DNA of 64,000 bases from the NCBI GenBank assembly GCA_021904315.1, contig CM038908.1:13598501-13662500 (forward strand), in the 5' to 3' direction. This document shows, piece by piece, positions 24,767-37,570 of this stretch. Both the position numbers and the translations under genes were made by a program. The stretch is from Sphagnum magellanicum (lineage: Eukaryota; Streptophyta; Sphagnopsida; Sphagnales; Sphagnaceae). Within the stretch, counting starts at the first letter, position 1, and each line of letters begins with the position of its first letter. The notes under the pieces were generated by a model. The model searched no databases. It was given only the letters and a program-made list of their open reading frames with translations, and had not been told where the DNA came from.

Positions 24767-26805
24767 TTGCCTTGTTGAATTTCAATGTCTTGTCTCTTCA
24801 ATCTGTTCAAAGCAGATCCAAGTAGTTTTTAGATGCACAATTGCTTTCTGATTGATCACATTTGTCTGTGGCTGGATGTACTTACATCCATTACCTCCCT
24901 TTCAGCCTCCCGCCTCATGTTGTATATCATCCTCTTCAATTGGTGGCAGAATTTTTTGATGTGAAACTGAAGTCTGGGTCTTAGGCAGATTTAGGGTATA
25001 GCAAGCTATAGTTTTTCTGGGCAAAGTGTTAAGTACATAGATTTCTGGAGTTGGTGTAAGGTCCCTCCTCTTCCTAAATAGTAGGTGTAAGATACCTCCT
25101 ACTCTTATCACCTCATGATCAACAAATGTTTAGGATTATGATGAGGTTCACATTGTGGTTTTGTTGGACAAGGCCCACTATTGGGGGATTTTCTCAGAAT
25201 GCAGGGCCAGAATTGATTGACACCTCATCCTGTGTGGAAGTAGTGTTCCTGCTTAGTTGATTATTGGCATTGGGTGGTTCATAGGGGCTGAAAGCTTGGT
25301 GGTTTACAACTATTTGGGTCTATGTTAAGTCTCACTTTAATTGACTACCAGCATTTGGATGTATACAAACTGAGATTTCCAATCTTTGGTATGCCATGTC
25401 AAGATCTGACCATATTGTCATCTCGTACTCCTGCTCAAAAGAGGAGTGCAGCTACACATGCCCTCTTCTTTACAAATAAGATTCTACATCCCAATGGAAG
25501 GCATTGAGTCAGCCAAGGGTGCAAGGGCAGTGCAATAGTACTAGTATATTTTTCATTGCCTCCCCTTAGCCTGATTCATGTTTTTCCAAAAAAATCAAGT
25601 GCCAAATTTTTGTTAGGAACAAGTTATATGGGTGATTTTTTGGAATCTATCATATTGTATGGTCCTCACAGGACAATTTCAAAGACATTTCCTATCATTC
25701 GATATCCCTAGACATTTCCAAAAATGGTTAAAGAAACAAATATCTCATTTCTAACTTTAATTATCTCACTGTTTTCCTAATAGTTATCTCCTTTCTTACT
25801 AAATATCTCCATCCTTACAATTACTTCACTCTTTTTCCCTACTCAGCAACATGGATATGAAAAAACAATTTTAAAAATGTCTTTTCATGTCCATAATATT
25901 TATATTAATTCAAATTAAATTTAACATTGACATAAATTATGATGAATTAGAAAACCATATGAAAAGAAAAGTTGATCGTCACTGGTAGTGCGCAGCAATG
26001 TAGAAATATGCAAAAAGCCTAGACAGATCTGTACCTGTGATTATGGACGTCGTTTTGGGTCAGTAGCAATTCATGTTTTCTGGAGAGTTCATTACACTGG
26101 CAAAACGTTCATATACTCACAGGCCCAAATGTGTCTGAGCTTCACTATACACATCATACCAGGGGAATTGTGCACACAGGGGAAAAAGGACCAAAATGCT
26201 CATAATTGAGCAGGCAGGGGAAAAAAATGTAACAGTACTTTTGTATCACGTGCATTTAGAACCCTTGGCTAATCAAGGTTTTCCTATCATCAAAACCCTG
26301 CAAAACTTTATATATAAACACACCACAGATTCGAAAAATGTACAAAGGTATTCATCGACCGCCTGTAGCTGCATGTGAGTGCTACCCCAGAAAAAGTTGA
26401 AAGAAGGACCGGAGTCTGCGTCCGTTTGAGCTTCTTCAGACGGGAGAGATCTTCGTGTTGTGGAGTAGCATTTGTGGACGTGCACTGAAGCTGAAGGAGG
26501 AGGAGGTATTCTGCCGCATCCCTGAAACCTACTTGATCAGACAAACAAATCAATTAAATAAAAGAAGAAGCGGCGTGAGAACTGCAAGCCGTTGCAATAG
26601 CTTGGCAGAGCGACATTCCGAGCTAGCCATCACACGACGCAAAAAAACGAGACGCAGCAACAGCGATAGATATGCGCAAATTACCTGATCTCCGGAGGTT
26701 CAGAGCCAGGTCCTGGCAATGACAGGAGGAACGTTAGGGAGGTGTCCTGACGATAGCAAGAGGAGACAGTCGATGCCTTGGAGCGGCACAGCAGTCTGAG
26801 GTAGG
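24767..26805. other. Intergenic, no gene seen
   Basis: 3' flank of the NSRP1-like gene, then AT-rich spacer. 26,380-26,800 has higher GC but no recognisable coding frame. Confidence 0.5.
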
Positions 26806-27000
26806 TAGGGTTTTTGTTTTTTTCCTCTCTTTCTTTCTTCTTTTTCTTCTCCCTTTCTTCCCTTCTTTTTTCTTTCTTTTTCTTTTTTTCATTCTTTCTT
26901 CTTGCTTCTTTCCATTCATTTCTTCTTTTTCTTTCTTCCTCTTTTCCATTTTTCTTTCGTCTCTTTTTTTCTTTCTTTCTTTCCTTCTTCCCTATCTTTC
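26806..27000. repeat. Polypyrimidine tract of about 190 bp
   Basis: Almost pure C/T on the plus strand, made of irregular TTTC, TTCC and CTTTT units. Open frames on both strands here (Ser/Phe-rich plus, Lys/Glu/Arg-rich minus) are by-products. Confidence 0.85.
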
Positions 27001-27479
27001 AATGCGATGGAGGGTCTTCCTTCCTTAGCACTTGGGCTTTCTGATTCTAATTTGGTTTTTTGAATGACTTTCAACCTTACTAATGTATTGTTGTCCATTG
27101 GGGATAGGGGAGGGACTTTTTGTGACATTCCATGTTCTAATTGTAAAACTTTGTTTTTCCAACATGGCATGGTTTGACATAAAGGTATTGTCAAGCGTAT
27201 CAAGCTCTTCCTCCATTTAGTTTTTTAAGTTTTTTTATCTCCTCTTTGGCCCTCTTTCCCCCATTAGCCTAGGCTTGAATTGTGATGTTAAATTTTTTGA
27301 GCACCTTCCATTTGGGCCTTCTTTAGCCATGTTTGAATATGCGCATCCCTTTCGTTTTTCAACAGGAAGTGTAGCTTGCTTTTTTGCCTTCCTTTTGACC
27401 ACCTAGCATGTGACCCATTTGATGTGATAGTTTTACATTTATTTTTATTGTTTTTGCAGTGGTGTCTTTTTCTTCCCCT

Positions 27480-30240
27480 TTTTAAAGGACTAGTTGAACA
27501 TACAAAAATTAAGGCACACTTTCAATGATTCCTTTCTAATGATTGGGAAGAGTTTTAGGTAGAACACCTTTTACTGAAGTGTAGGTGGTTGCTTTGTTTT
27601 CAATTATGGGGGTGTCACCAACTTCGCCCGATTTGCTTCTGCTTTTATGACACCCCCCCACATCGACTCGGATGAAGTTTAGCCTTGGGGCATCAAAAAG
27701 TTTGCACATGTCGACAAGGCTTTTACCCCTCTTGCTTAGCTGTAGCATCCTCAAAGAAAGTTAACATGTTGTTAACTTTGCACCCACCAAACACAAACTC
27801 CCCATGTTCGAATTCCTTGGTTGACTTTCAGCTAAATTCAAACCTTAAACTTTTTGTGAATTTTTTTAGGATGACATTTTTGCATATGTTTCACTTGTCA
27901 ATTGGTGGTCCATTTGGCATGGTCTTTGAACATTTTTAAAATTCTTTTAAACTTGAGGATTCAAGGAATGGTTTCATCCAACTTCATTAGTTGTGTTCCC
28001 ATGTGGGCATCGATTACATCCTTAGGTTTGTGGCTTGGGTTTTTGGGGATGGTTGACTTTTAATTTTGGCCAAGCCCTTTACTGGCATTCATCCAATTGT
28101 TATGGGAAAAGTGTTATATTAGTTGGTGAATAAAGCTTTACGCCTGTAATTTTGTGATGTGTTTGCTTCTCATTTATCACCATATAAATTCATACTAACA
28201 ATTAGAAAAGGTTGTGAGGCCGTGGTCCATGTTATTTGGGTCATTTTGGATGCCCATAATAATTGGGTGGTGATTCAAATAGACATTACAAATGCTTTCA
28301 ACACCATGTGACACAAAGCCATCTTCCAGGAATTTCAAATAATAAAAAGCTAAACATCCTAACTTTTTTTCTTTGTTTTTTTTTTTTAATGGCCTTCAAG
28401 TTCCTTTGTTCTTTAATCATCATTCTTCCTCAGAAGCTTTGTTTTTCATTTTTTCTTTTGTGGGCATGAACTAAAACAACCAACTTGTAAAGCCTCTTTA
28501 TGCATTAGCTCATTTTTGTGCTTACGTTTTTCTTTCATGTTTTTTCTTTTCATTAGTCAATGACACCCTTATCTTTAACCTTGCCCATGTTGTCTCCCTC
28601 ACTTTTAATCATTTTGCTTCATAATTAACTTTTATAAGGTTCTTTGTTCAACCCTACAAGTGTTTGGCCTAGGTTCCATCTAGCTTACCTTTTGGGTTTG
28701 TCCCCCTTATTAAAATTTGTTACCCCCTTAATGGCATTAAGATCCTTGGCATCCCTTTTGGCTCTACCTCCTTTGTTTTTTTTTTTTTTTTTGGTAGGAA
28801 GTTTTAAGTGAGGATGTTCGACATGTAAACATGCTTTCGAAATTAGGGGATGTTCAAATGATTTCCGGTATCCTCTTTCGATGTTTTGCATAAAGTCTTT
28901 CCTTTTTACTTCATTGATTCCCCTCGCCTTTCCAAGTTTTCAAAATTAGTTCATTGTTTTTAATTTGACCTTGACGGGAATTTTTGAAAAACTTTTGGGT
29001 TTGGGCTCATTAAAGTGCCCTAAAACCCTTTTAGTCCATTGGCAAGTGGTTGTACTCATTTCTAGTGGGGGCATAGGGTTGATTTCTTCAGATGTCATTG
29101 TTTTAGTTGCCTATTTGGGAATTGGGCCTTAGTTGCCCTTATCACAGTTTCCAAGTTTTTGTTATATTATCGCCTATTCTTGTTAAAAGTGATGTGTGAA
29201 TAACTCAAAGTCCTTTTGTAAGCACATTTGATATTAATGCAAAAACTTCTTCCCCTAGGAGCTACAACATGTGTGCCCCCTTTTGAATAGTCGGCAAAGA
29301 TAAACACCTATTATTTTCAAAAGAATATTTTAATAACAAGATTGCATGATCATTCTTTTATTAACATCCTTTATAATTACCTTGTGATTCACATTGAATG
29401 CGTTTAAGGTCGTGTGTGGAGCTAGGTGTAGGTGTTTGGTTGTCAACCCACCTAATCATCCTTTTCTTTGCTTGATTTCAAATGTTTTTTCCATCACATT
29501 GCACATTAGTCTTTCCCATCCTCTAGTCCTTGGGGTATCACATTCCATTTGTTGCCAACCTTTGGATCCTCTAGGAATCCACCTTCTTTGTTGCGCCCAT
29601 GGTGGGGAAAAAACAACCTCACATAATGTTGTGCGAAATGTTTTTGTGGTCATTGTAAAAGATGTGGGATTTCATGTCTCACGAAAGCCAACCTATGTAT
29701 TTTTAATTGTCCCTTGCATTGTAGTTTTTGCACCATCAAATCAAGATTGTGTTATTAGTCCATGTTGTTCACATGTTGGAAAATGTTATCATTGTTGATG
29801 CCACTTGATTTTCTTTCACAATTGCTTTTTCTCGTGGGGTTGTTATGATGGTTACAACTTAGATGAAGGACAACTTTTATGACAATCAATTCTAACAAAC
29901 ATGTTTTTCCATTTCGTTGGAGAGGTTTTTGGATGTCTACACCAACAAGTGGATGAGTTTTTTCATTAATGTGCCAACATGGTGTGGGAAGTGAAGGACA
30001 CTAAAGGCCCTCCTCTTTTAGTTTTGCATGCATTTTATGAACAAAGGGTGTTAATGGCGTTACAACATGTGCAAGCAATCTCTATTTTGAGATGTGTTGT
30101 TATAATAGGTGAAGGTTCATTTAGGCTAAGTGTCTTTTTAGGAAGTCTTCCCCTTTCTTTATTTCATATGCTTCTTGCAACAAAAGGGGGTTTGGGAACT
30201 TGATGTTCCCTTTATGGTTTGCCCTTTTGGGTGGTTCATT
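27480..30240 (+). mobile_element. Decayed non-LTR (LINE-type) retrotransposon, reverse transcriptase remnant
   Basis: The plus strand carries a reverse transcriptase reading broken by stops and frameshifts. Recognisable pieces in order: GIHPIVMGKVLY near 28,085; GCEAVVHVIWVILDAH and NWVVIQIDITNAFNTM near 28,215-28,310 (palm block A, with the aspartate of IDITNAF); VNDTLIFNLAHVVSLTF near 28,555 at the place of the catalytic F/YADD block, its first aspartate changed; NGIKILGIPFGS near 28,730 (palm, LINE-like); a Cys/His cluster DPLGIHLLCCAHGGEKT near 29,560-29,615; and EQRVLMALQHVQAISILR near 30,045. The same strand reads through all pieces, so this is one element. The N-terminal limit is a guess. 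Catalytic residues are lost, so it is dead. I did not assign a clade. Confidence 0.75.
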
Positions 30241-32950
30241 TGTCATCTTGGGCGTGGGTCCTTTCATTTTGTTCTTTTTTTTCTCTTTTTTGGGTGCTTT
30301 GGTTAATATATGGTTAGCAAGGTTTCATCATATTTATCCCCTTCCAAGTTCAAGAAGTTAAATATGCAAAAGGTTTTTATTGCAAGTAATACTTTTCCTT
30401 ATCTATCCTAGGTTTAATCCTTTTTTTTCTCAAAAAAAGATAGATGGTGCCTTGGCATAATTTGCTATTGCCCATTATGGACACTTTGGGCCAATACTAG
30501 ACACTAGGTATAATATTTTGTACATGCCCAAAATATGCATAATAGAACCCAAAGTCTGTAATCAACAATACCAAAATGTGTTTGGTCACCTCCAGATGTG
30601 ACATCTTTGAAGGATAAATGGGTAACTAGGTTAAAAAAAGTTAGGCAATATTTTTGTATTGCCTTTAATAAAGAACCCTTCATTTATTTAATGGTTTCTC
30701 CAAATTCCCATATAGAATTTACAAATGCATTTACACCTATGTTTGATCCTATCACTATTACCACCATCCTTAGTAAATTTAAACTTGGATGTCAAACTCC
30801 CTCCCTTTAACCTTTAATTGACATTGGACCAAAACTATCCCACACCAAAAATGGACCAATCTTCACAAACATGCCTAAGAGTCATGTAAAACATCAAATT
30901 TTGAGATTGTTGACTTAGTGAAGTTGTGTAGGACCTCAAGTTAGATGATTTGGGATTTTAAAAATTACAGTTGGAAAAGAAATTAAAATTGCCACCATCA
31001 AAACTTTGGAGTTTGTGACTTTGGGCAACCTTCAAAATAACAAATGTTCGTGAACCTAGATCACGATTTTGTGCTTCGTTTTTTGTGATGTTATTATAGT
31101 ATGCATAAGATTCATGGAAAAAAAATTTGTTAATAAAAGAGTTGAAATGAATGAATAATAAATGGTCAAAGTTGATATCCAAAGCGTTTCTAAGAAAATT
31201 GTTTTTCATCTTTTGCAGCAAACAAAAGAAAAACATTGTTTGGGACTGTTTGGGAAATCAAAAAGGTTCCTTTTGTTTTGAAATTAAAAAATTATATTTA
31301 TTACAGGTGGTGGTGGTGGTGATTTCATGTAAGGGAATAAAAGGGAAAGGTGGGGGTAGAAGGCTTAATTATGGGGATTTCAATTTTTTATCTTTGTTTT
31401 TTTGGTTAGGTAGGTGAGCGGGTGAAGAGAAGAGAGGAGGGAAAGCTATTTTTAAAATTCTAGTATGGGGGTTGAAATGATTGGGGGGTGGGAGGGGTTT
31501 TTTTTTTCCAACTCTAAAAAAGGGGCCAAATGCAACAAACACATTCAAATATCCTAATATAACCACATGGTCATAAATGTTTTTGATTTCTTGATAATTT
31601 TTTGAAATTTTGATCCCTAGTAGCTATCTACATTTCAAACTTTTCCAATTAATTTTTAAAAAATAAATAAATGACCAAAAATGATGCAACTCTAAAAACC
31701 AAGAACAAAATGTTATAAACAAACAAAACTAAACACCACCAACCTTAGGGGTTGAATTTGAGAGGTCAACCAATCATGGCATTAGTCTCACCCCACATTA
31801 AAGTAACAATCTATGTACAATTGTTATGTAATTTCACAAAATAAGCACCAACACAAACCATAGTATCATCACAAGTAGGAAAATACAATTCACTTTATTT
31901 TTATATATCACACACACCATTCTTCTCCTTAATGTTCCTATGCATAAAATAATACAACATTTAGAGATTGGGTATAAAAGGCCTTACCATTGTTGTTGCC
32001 TTTGAAATAAAACATGCACTTTTTTTTATGAGAACCCTAGCCAAAGCCAAATTGAAGTTCAAGTGTGACATTTGTTTTCATTGACTTGTCAAGCCAAATC
32101 ATATGCACATTATACATAATGTACAAGTTCACAATGGTGGTTTCAATGACATGGACTATTATCTGATACCACCATTTGTGATCTCGCCCTTGCAAAGTTT
32201 AATATTCACAAAGTTGATCTTGAACATTGATTTCGTGCATGTGTTCCTAATACTACACTGGCATGTCAAGGGTTAATAAAGATCTCCAATGGACTAGTCA
32301 AATGTCATTGAGTGGCAAAAATGGCACCTGCAAGGTCAATTGGATTGAAAGCAATGGACAAAACGGAAATTGGTTTGTTGTCAAACTAAGAAATTACAAC
32401 AAGTTTACTTTAAACATGCATGCAGTACCAAAGTTGTCCTCTTTATCCACTTTTTGGATCAATGGTTAAAGCATTAAGCCACCCTTTCTAATCAATCTTG
32501 CAAGTCTTTATGGCATGCACCCCACTTTTCAAAAGATCCTAGGACAACAAAGGGTTTATTTTATTTTTTATCACATTTGACAATGTGATTCTTATTCTTA
32601 TACTCATACTTAATGATGATTTTGTACCGAATTGAATGTTTAACATCCTCATGATTTGCACCATAATAAACTTCCATTTTTTGCACAAACTTGTATTTAA
32701 CATTAGCCAAACACCAAATCTTCATTCCATACTTTCATGTATTGTCGAATGTGTGAGTATTGTTTAATATATTTAACCATCATTTTATCCACACATTTCC
32801 AAAAGAGGACCATGTACATAATTAGAATCTCCAATGGACTCCTAGGAAACATTAGGTTACGAAGACATGAATGTCCAAGCCCAAACTTGAACTTCTAAAA
32901 CTAGAAATGAAATGTCATCTTTATCTACATATCTAACCATAACTTTTGCA
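30241..32950. other. Intergenic repeat-derived sequence, no gene recognised
   Basis: AT-rich with G-rich patches at 31,305-31,360 and 31,420-31,500. The minus strand between about 31,950 and 32,880 has longer open stretches in shifting frames, probably connected with the unrecognised fragment at 32,959-33,303. Confidence 0.4.
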
Positions 32951-32958
32951 CAATCAAA

Positions 32959-33303
32959 TTACCTCCATGGAGCAAACAAAAAAACTAAAAACATGTCAAT
33001 ACCTTCATGTGGGTCATAAAACTTTGCAATAATTGTTCCCCAAAACTCAGATTTAGATGAATCCTCAATGCATAATGTGGGCAATTTAGTACAAGGTATA
33101 ATCACACATTTATCTATGAAGCCTAAATTAAAAACTAGTGCATGAAGCATTTCACATCTATCATTATGCAACATATGTGGTTTACATTGATATGCACCAT
33201 TATTGTTCCAAAAAATTTCAAACCCAAGTTGTTTAGTAAGGTCTAGGTCTTTAATTTCACTTGTGTTCAAAATGGTTAACACATTGTCCAATTCAATTTC
33301 CAC
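32959..33303 (-). other. Unrecognised coding-like fragment, about 115 codons
   Basis: A minus-strand open frame with normal-looking composition: KDLDLTKQLGFEIFWNNNGA, CKPHMLHNDRCEMLHALVF, then SKSEFWGTIIAKFYDPHEG. A possible splice acceptor (CATTGCAG) precedes it at about 33,305. Past its stop, the same strand continues with KVMVRYVDKDDISFLVLEVQ near 32,890-32,950. It has Trp, Cys and His at rates unlike chance AT-rich frames. I do not recognise the family. It is probably a fragment of a transposon protein or a dead gene; a working gene is not excluded. Confidence 0.3.
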
Positions 33304-34013
33304 TGCAATGGAATCATCAATGCAAATTAGGTTTATTCAACAATTATTTGCAAGAGGGTTTATAGATAAACTGTTACCAACACCTTATTGAGAAGGGATT
33401 GGGATGATTTGAATCCTTTCCAACAAAATCTAGAAGTCTAGCTTTCTATAAGTGCCACATCACTAAGAAATTTGAATGGAGAACTTGTGCATTGTGACTA
33501 TAAGTATAAAGTTGAAAACAATTAGTCAAAAAAATTTGAAAAACATTTATTACAATTTTTTAAATAAGAAATCATTAACATAACTTGAAATTTCAACCCT
33601 AAGTTCCACTTGCAAAATTGGATGAACCCTTAAAATTTAATCGAATCACAAACTTGCACCTTGAAATTCCACAAAACAAACTTTCCTCCAAAAATTAAAA
33701 GTTGTACATTCAAACACATATCCATTATAAGTTTAAAATACTTAATCTAAAAAGATGAACAATGCATCAAAGGTGAAGGTGGCCACTCAAAAATCTAATA
33801 AACTACTTGTCCCTATATTTTTACTCCCTACTTTTTGTAGACCTTAAACTTTAATAGTCACTGAGGTGCCTTTTATGCCTACATGTTTCACACACTTGAA
33901 ACCTTGGATTCTTGTCACCATTAGAGACCTGATGAAATTGCACGCACAAAGTAAGCGGGCACTCGCGGCACTTTTATGAAGACTTTGGAGCGTTGGGCAG
34001 TGTGGGGGTTGGG

Positions 34014-34037
34014 GTGGACCAAATTAATTTGGTCCAC
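34014..34037. other. Perfect 24-bp palindrome
   Basis: The half-site GTGGACCAAATT is followed at once by its exact reverse complement with no spacer. It lies in non-coding sequence about 70 bp before a short open frame (34,105-34,380) that I cannot assign. Confidence 0.9.
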
Positions 34038-34650
34038 ACTGACGTTTATGGGTTATCCACATAGCTGACAACCCCTAGAAACCTAACACTATTCTCTTTA
34101 TACCATGACCCTAGCCCCTTCTCTTTATCACTGCCAACTGTTGTGCACTGTCGTATATTTACATTATCCTTCATTTAGTCTCATAATATTGGTTTACCAG
34201 AGATTATGTACAGAGGTATATGTTGGCTCTGATGAAAATATTGGGACAAGGTCTAACTGTAAGTCACGAGGTCCACAACCCCACCCAGTTGTTCATTTAA
34301 AAGAAACAGTTCCTTGGCACGATGTATATGAACTCTCAGCAATGCATGTGAGAAAATTCGTACCACCGGCAAACAACTAACATTGTAAGAGTACCTCCAC
34401 TGGCAGAAGTGTAATGGCCTATAACAGGTAATATGGATAAATGTGAAACTTTAAAATTACATAGGGTGAAATTCATATCATATGGCTTTCTACTCTTTTC
34501 CATGACTAGAGTTCAAACTTGTCACATTCATCATGTGAAAGGCATTTCTAAAAGCGATCCATGATCCATATCATGGAAAGGGATAAAGGGTAGATGTCCC
34601 ATACGTTTTAAACTGGTGTTGTGTGTACATGGTTTAAGATTTATCTGCTA

Positions 34651-34813
34651 TGTAAGAGCATCTCCAGCATTGCTCAATATGTTACCATGAAAAAATATTT
34701 ATCACATCCAAGTTTTGTTATTTACTTTTCTGCAACCCCACCCATAATTCTTCATGCAATTTTACTGTGTAGGATCACATACTGAACACTGCTGGAAATG
34801 CTGGAAGTGTAAC
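34651..34813. mobile_element. Possible small MITE with imperfect terminal inverted repeats
   Basis: The left end reads CTCCAGCATTGCTCAATATG (34,662-34,681). The right end (34,771-34,812) reads on the other strand TTCCAGCAGTGTTCAGTATG, a pair with about five mismatches. The preceding TAAGAGCATCTCCA is a start often seen in small plant inverted-repeat elements. A related start, TAAGAGTACCTCCA, occurs at 34,387. Confidence 0.4.
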
Positions 34814-36510
34814 AGAGGAGCAAACTCACATTCCATAATACTATAAGCATATGAAATCTCAATCACATTTGTGTAATTGGATAACCTCAGATTTGTAACT
34901 ATAAGTGTATGATCATGTAAAGGCCATTTGATTTCATGTAAGATTGTGAATCTGGAAGTGTAAAATAAATCGGCTTACATGTAATGTAATGGCCAGGGCC
35001 ATGACTAGGTAAAACCATGTAGATATTTGGTAAGTACATAAAACATTAAAAATAACAGTGCAAAACATGTAACCTGATTTTTTCATATGGTGCTTCACCA
35101 ATCTTTTCAAATCCATTTAAAGAATGAAGTAGGGTAGACCGACTGGTGACCTAACACTTCAGTGCTTAGGGCAGCCCAGATCCAAGGGGAGGGCTCCATT
35201 GTTTTTGGTGTCCAAACAAAACTTGAACGCCTGCTCTTGGTGCATCTGACACACTAACATCCATAAAAAATGGATTAGAAATGAGAAAGTCACAGCCCCT
35301 CAAAGTAAAGGGGTTCAAGAAATCAAAAAAAGCAAACCATCAAACACTATCAAAGCTGGTTCCTGAACACTCTAAAAACATTTCGTATGTTGCTATGTTG
35401 TTTATAGAGTTCCAAGATAATTTGTAGAACTTCAGATGAACCTCCTATAGCACTTTAAATTGTTTAAAATAAATAAAAAATAAGAAAGTTATGAGGTTTG
35501 AAGGTGGGAAGGGTCCAAAAAGAAGGGGGAAAAAAAAAACTGTGTTTTGTAAGTTGGAAAGCATATTTTTTCATTAATCCTTTTCCTTTGCACTTCAAAG
35601 ATGATTTCTAGAGCTTGAAGAAGCGCTCCCATAACATTTTAAATCACTGGAAATGAAACACATAGGATGAAGATATAAGTAAATGTTCAGTCACAGGCTG
35701 GCGATCAATGAAGGGCCAGCCTACCCTACATAGAGATTTTAATTGACAAATTGCAAAATGTCAATCTAAGTATTGAGGTTGAATCAAACTACACTAATTA
35801 TTATTTTCCTCACCTTGTTTAAGTGTGTATCTGAGAAGGCAAATATTGCAATGAATAACATGCTCTCCTCCTAGAAAACTTTAGGAGATCTTACATTTAT
35901 TATTTAGGACTGGGAAAGGCCTACTTACAGTGTGTAAGCAGAGTAAATTGTACACAAAAATTATCTTGTCAACAATAGATGAAAATAGATGTACAATAAT
36001 AACAAAACCCACCAATATGCATTCATTATTGTGCATTGATTGTCAAATTTTACATTGTAAAAAAATTTGAAAATAGTTTTTTTTGAAATGTAACTAGTTT
36101 TGAAGTCCATTTTTTGCAGTGATTTTTATTTAAAATATGTGATAAATAGATTCTAACAATAGACTTTCCATTAGACTTGAACTTGACGAAGATAATGATC
36201 CTTATTTACTAATTTATCACCTAATAAACATGAATTTTTTTATTTACTCTTAGAACTTTTTACTTTCAAGGATATAATGATTATACATATTCTTCAGCGT
36301 TGGTTACAATAAAAACTAGAAAATCTAGTTGTCATTATTTTATTTTATTTTGGTTTTGTATGCCCCATATAAGATAAAACTAAAGACACTCATCTTTCGT
36401 GTCCACTTTATCTCGCTTGCACCATACACGGATCTCCATATGTTTAAACAAGTATGACAAAGTTCGGCCCATGCTTTACAGTGAGAAAGGCTAAAGCTGA
36501 GTAAGCGGCT
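34814..36510. other. Intergenic, no gene seen
   Basis: AT-rich spacer up to the repeated promoter region of the Rds1-like gene. No frame with recognisable content. Confidence 0.5.
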
Positions 36511-36524
36511 ATTGACTTATGTTT

Positions 36525-37030
36525 TTTAATGTACGCCCGTGAAACCAATCTCATCAGTCATATGACACAATGTCCCCCACAATTCATTTCCCTACCATTA
36601 GCCCAGGTCAAAATAGATGATGAACACAGTAGGGAACAGAAACTCTACCCCAGCCAATGCGGAATTGTCACATCATTAGGGAGGGTACAGGCGGCCGGGG
36701 TTGTTTTGGGGCAGTAACAACATATGTGTTTGAACATGTACAAATAAACATAAGTGTGTGAAAAGAATCGTCACCAGTGACACAATGTCCCCACAGATCA
36801 TGCACTTCCGTTAGCCTGAGCCAAAATAAGTGATGAACACAGCCGGGCATAGAAATTCTGCTCAGCCAACTAGGAAATGCAGCGTGCACCCAATAGACCC
36901 AACCCAGTGTTTGCTTTCTTTTCTTTATGTTTTGGGAGGGACGGTGGGCGGTGGCGCTTTGGGGAGCATAAACATATGTGCCTGAAATCAATCGTCACTT
37001 GTGACACTATGGTCTTTGCTATTTTGTCAC
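36525..37030. repeat. Degenerate tandem units of about 230 bp upstream of Rds1-like gene A
   Basis: The block GTGAAA..AATCGTCACCAGTGACACAATG at 36,760-36,790 recurs as GAAATCAATCGTCACTTGTGACACTATGG at 36,982-37,013 and, more decayed, near 36,538-36,575. Each is followed by a TTAGCC..(C)AAAATA..GATGAACACAG stretch or by GGGAGGG..GTTTTGGGG/GCTTTGGGG. The inner CGTCACCAGTGACAC and GTCACTTGTGAC cores are inverted repeats. The two later units are kept in the right-hand arm. Confidence 0.65.
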
Positions 37031-37324
37031 CTTGCCCAATTCTCGCTGTCCATGAGGAAGGAAGGAAGGAACGTGGAAGAAGTCACTTGAATTGCGTTGC
37101 GTTGCGTTGCGCTGCTGCTGCTGCTGCGTTTCCAGAGAGACCGAGACTCCATCAAACTGAGCGATATGGCGGACTTTGTTTCAATCCATCCTTTGAAACA
37201 GCGAGACGCCGCGTACGCTCCAACAATTTCCAAGCGACATCCTGCGCAGTTGGGTGGAAATGGAGATCAGCTGAGACTAATCGAACTCTTAGAATCTCTG
37301 ATGGCTGGAGTCTGGGCGTTTGAT

Positions 37325-37332
37325 TATAAATA
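37325..37332 (+). promoter_or_regulatory. TATA box of Rds1-like gene A
   Basis: TATAAATA about 240 bp before the ATG, in the conserved arm. A second TATA-like run at 37,546-37,553 lies only about 18 bp before the ATG, too close to be the main one. The mirror site is 53,419-53,426. Confidence 0.45.
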
Positions 37333-37570
37333 CGCCGAGTTGATGCGGAATCATTTCATATGCATTCTAAGATCATGTTTGCACTGTGGCATTTGCACCC
37401 AACAGAACTTGGCAGTTTATAGTATACTTATATCTAGTCGCTGCGTAGCGATCTGCAGCAGCTTGTCGATCTGGGTTGCAGAATCAGTTGTCGATCCAGC
37501 TTTTACCAACGTGGCTGACACTCGCAGCTCATCACTCGTTTCGAGATATATATACTAGTGATTAGACGAG

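Noticed and set aside
26734..27044. Lys/Arg/Glu-rich and Ser/Phe-rich frames
   Set aside because: Translations of a polypyrimidine tract.
37097..37558. Open frames of ~150 codons in the arm upstream of the Rds1-like ATG (and mirror)
   Set aside because: They overlap the promoter and leader, show no family features, and are identical in the twin only because the DNA is.
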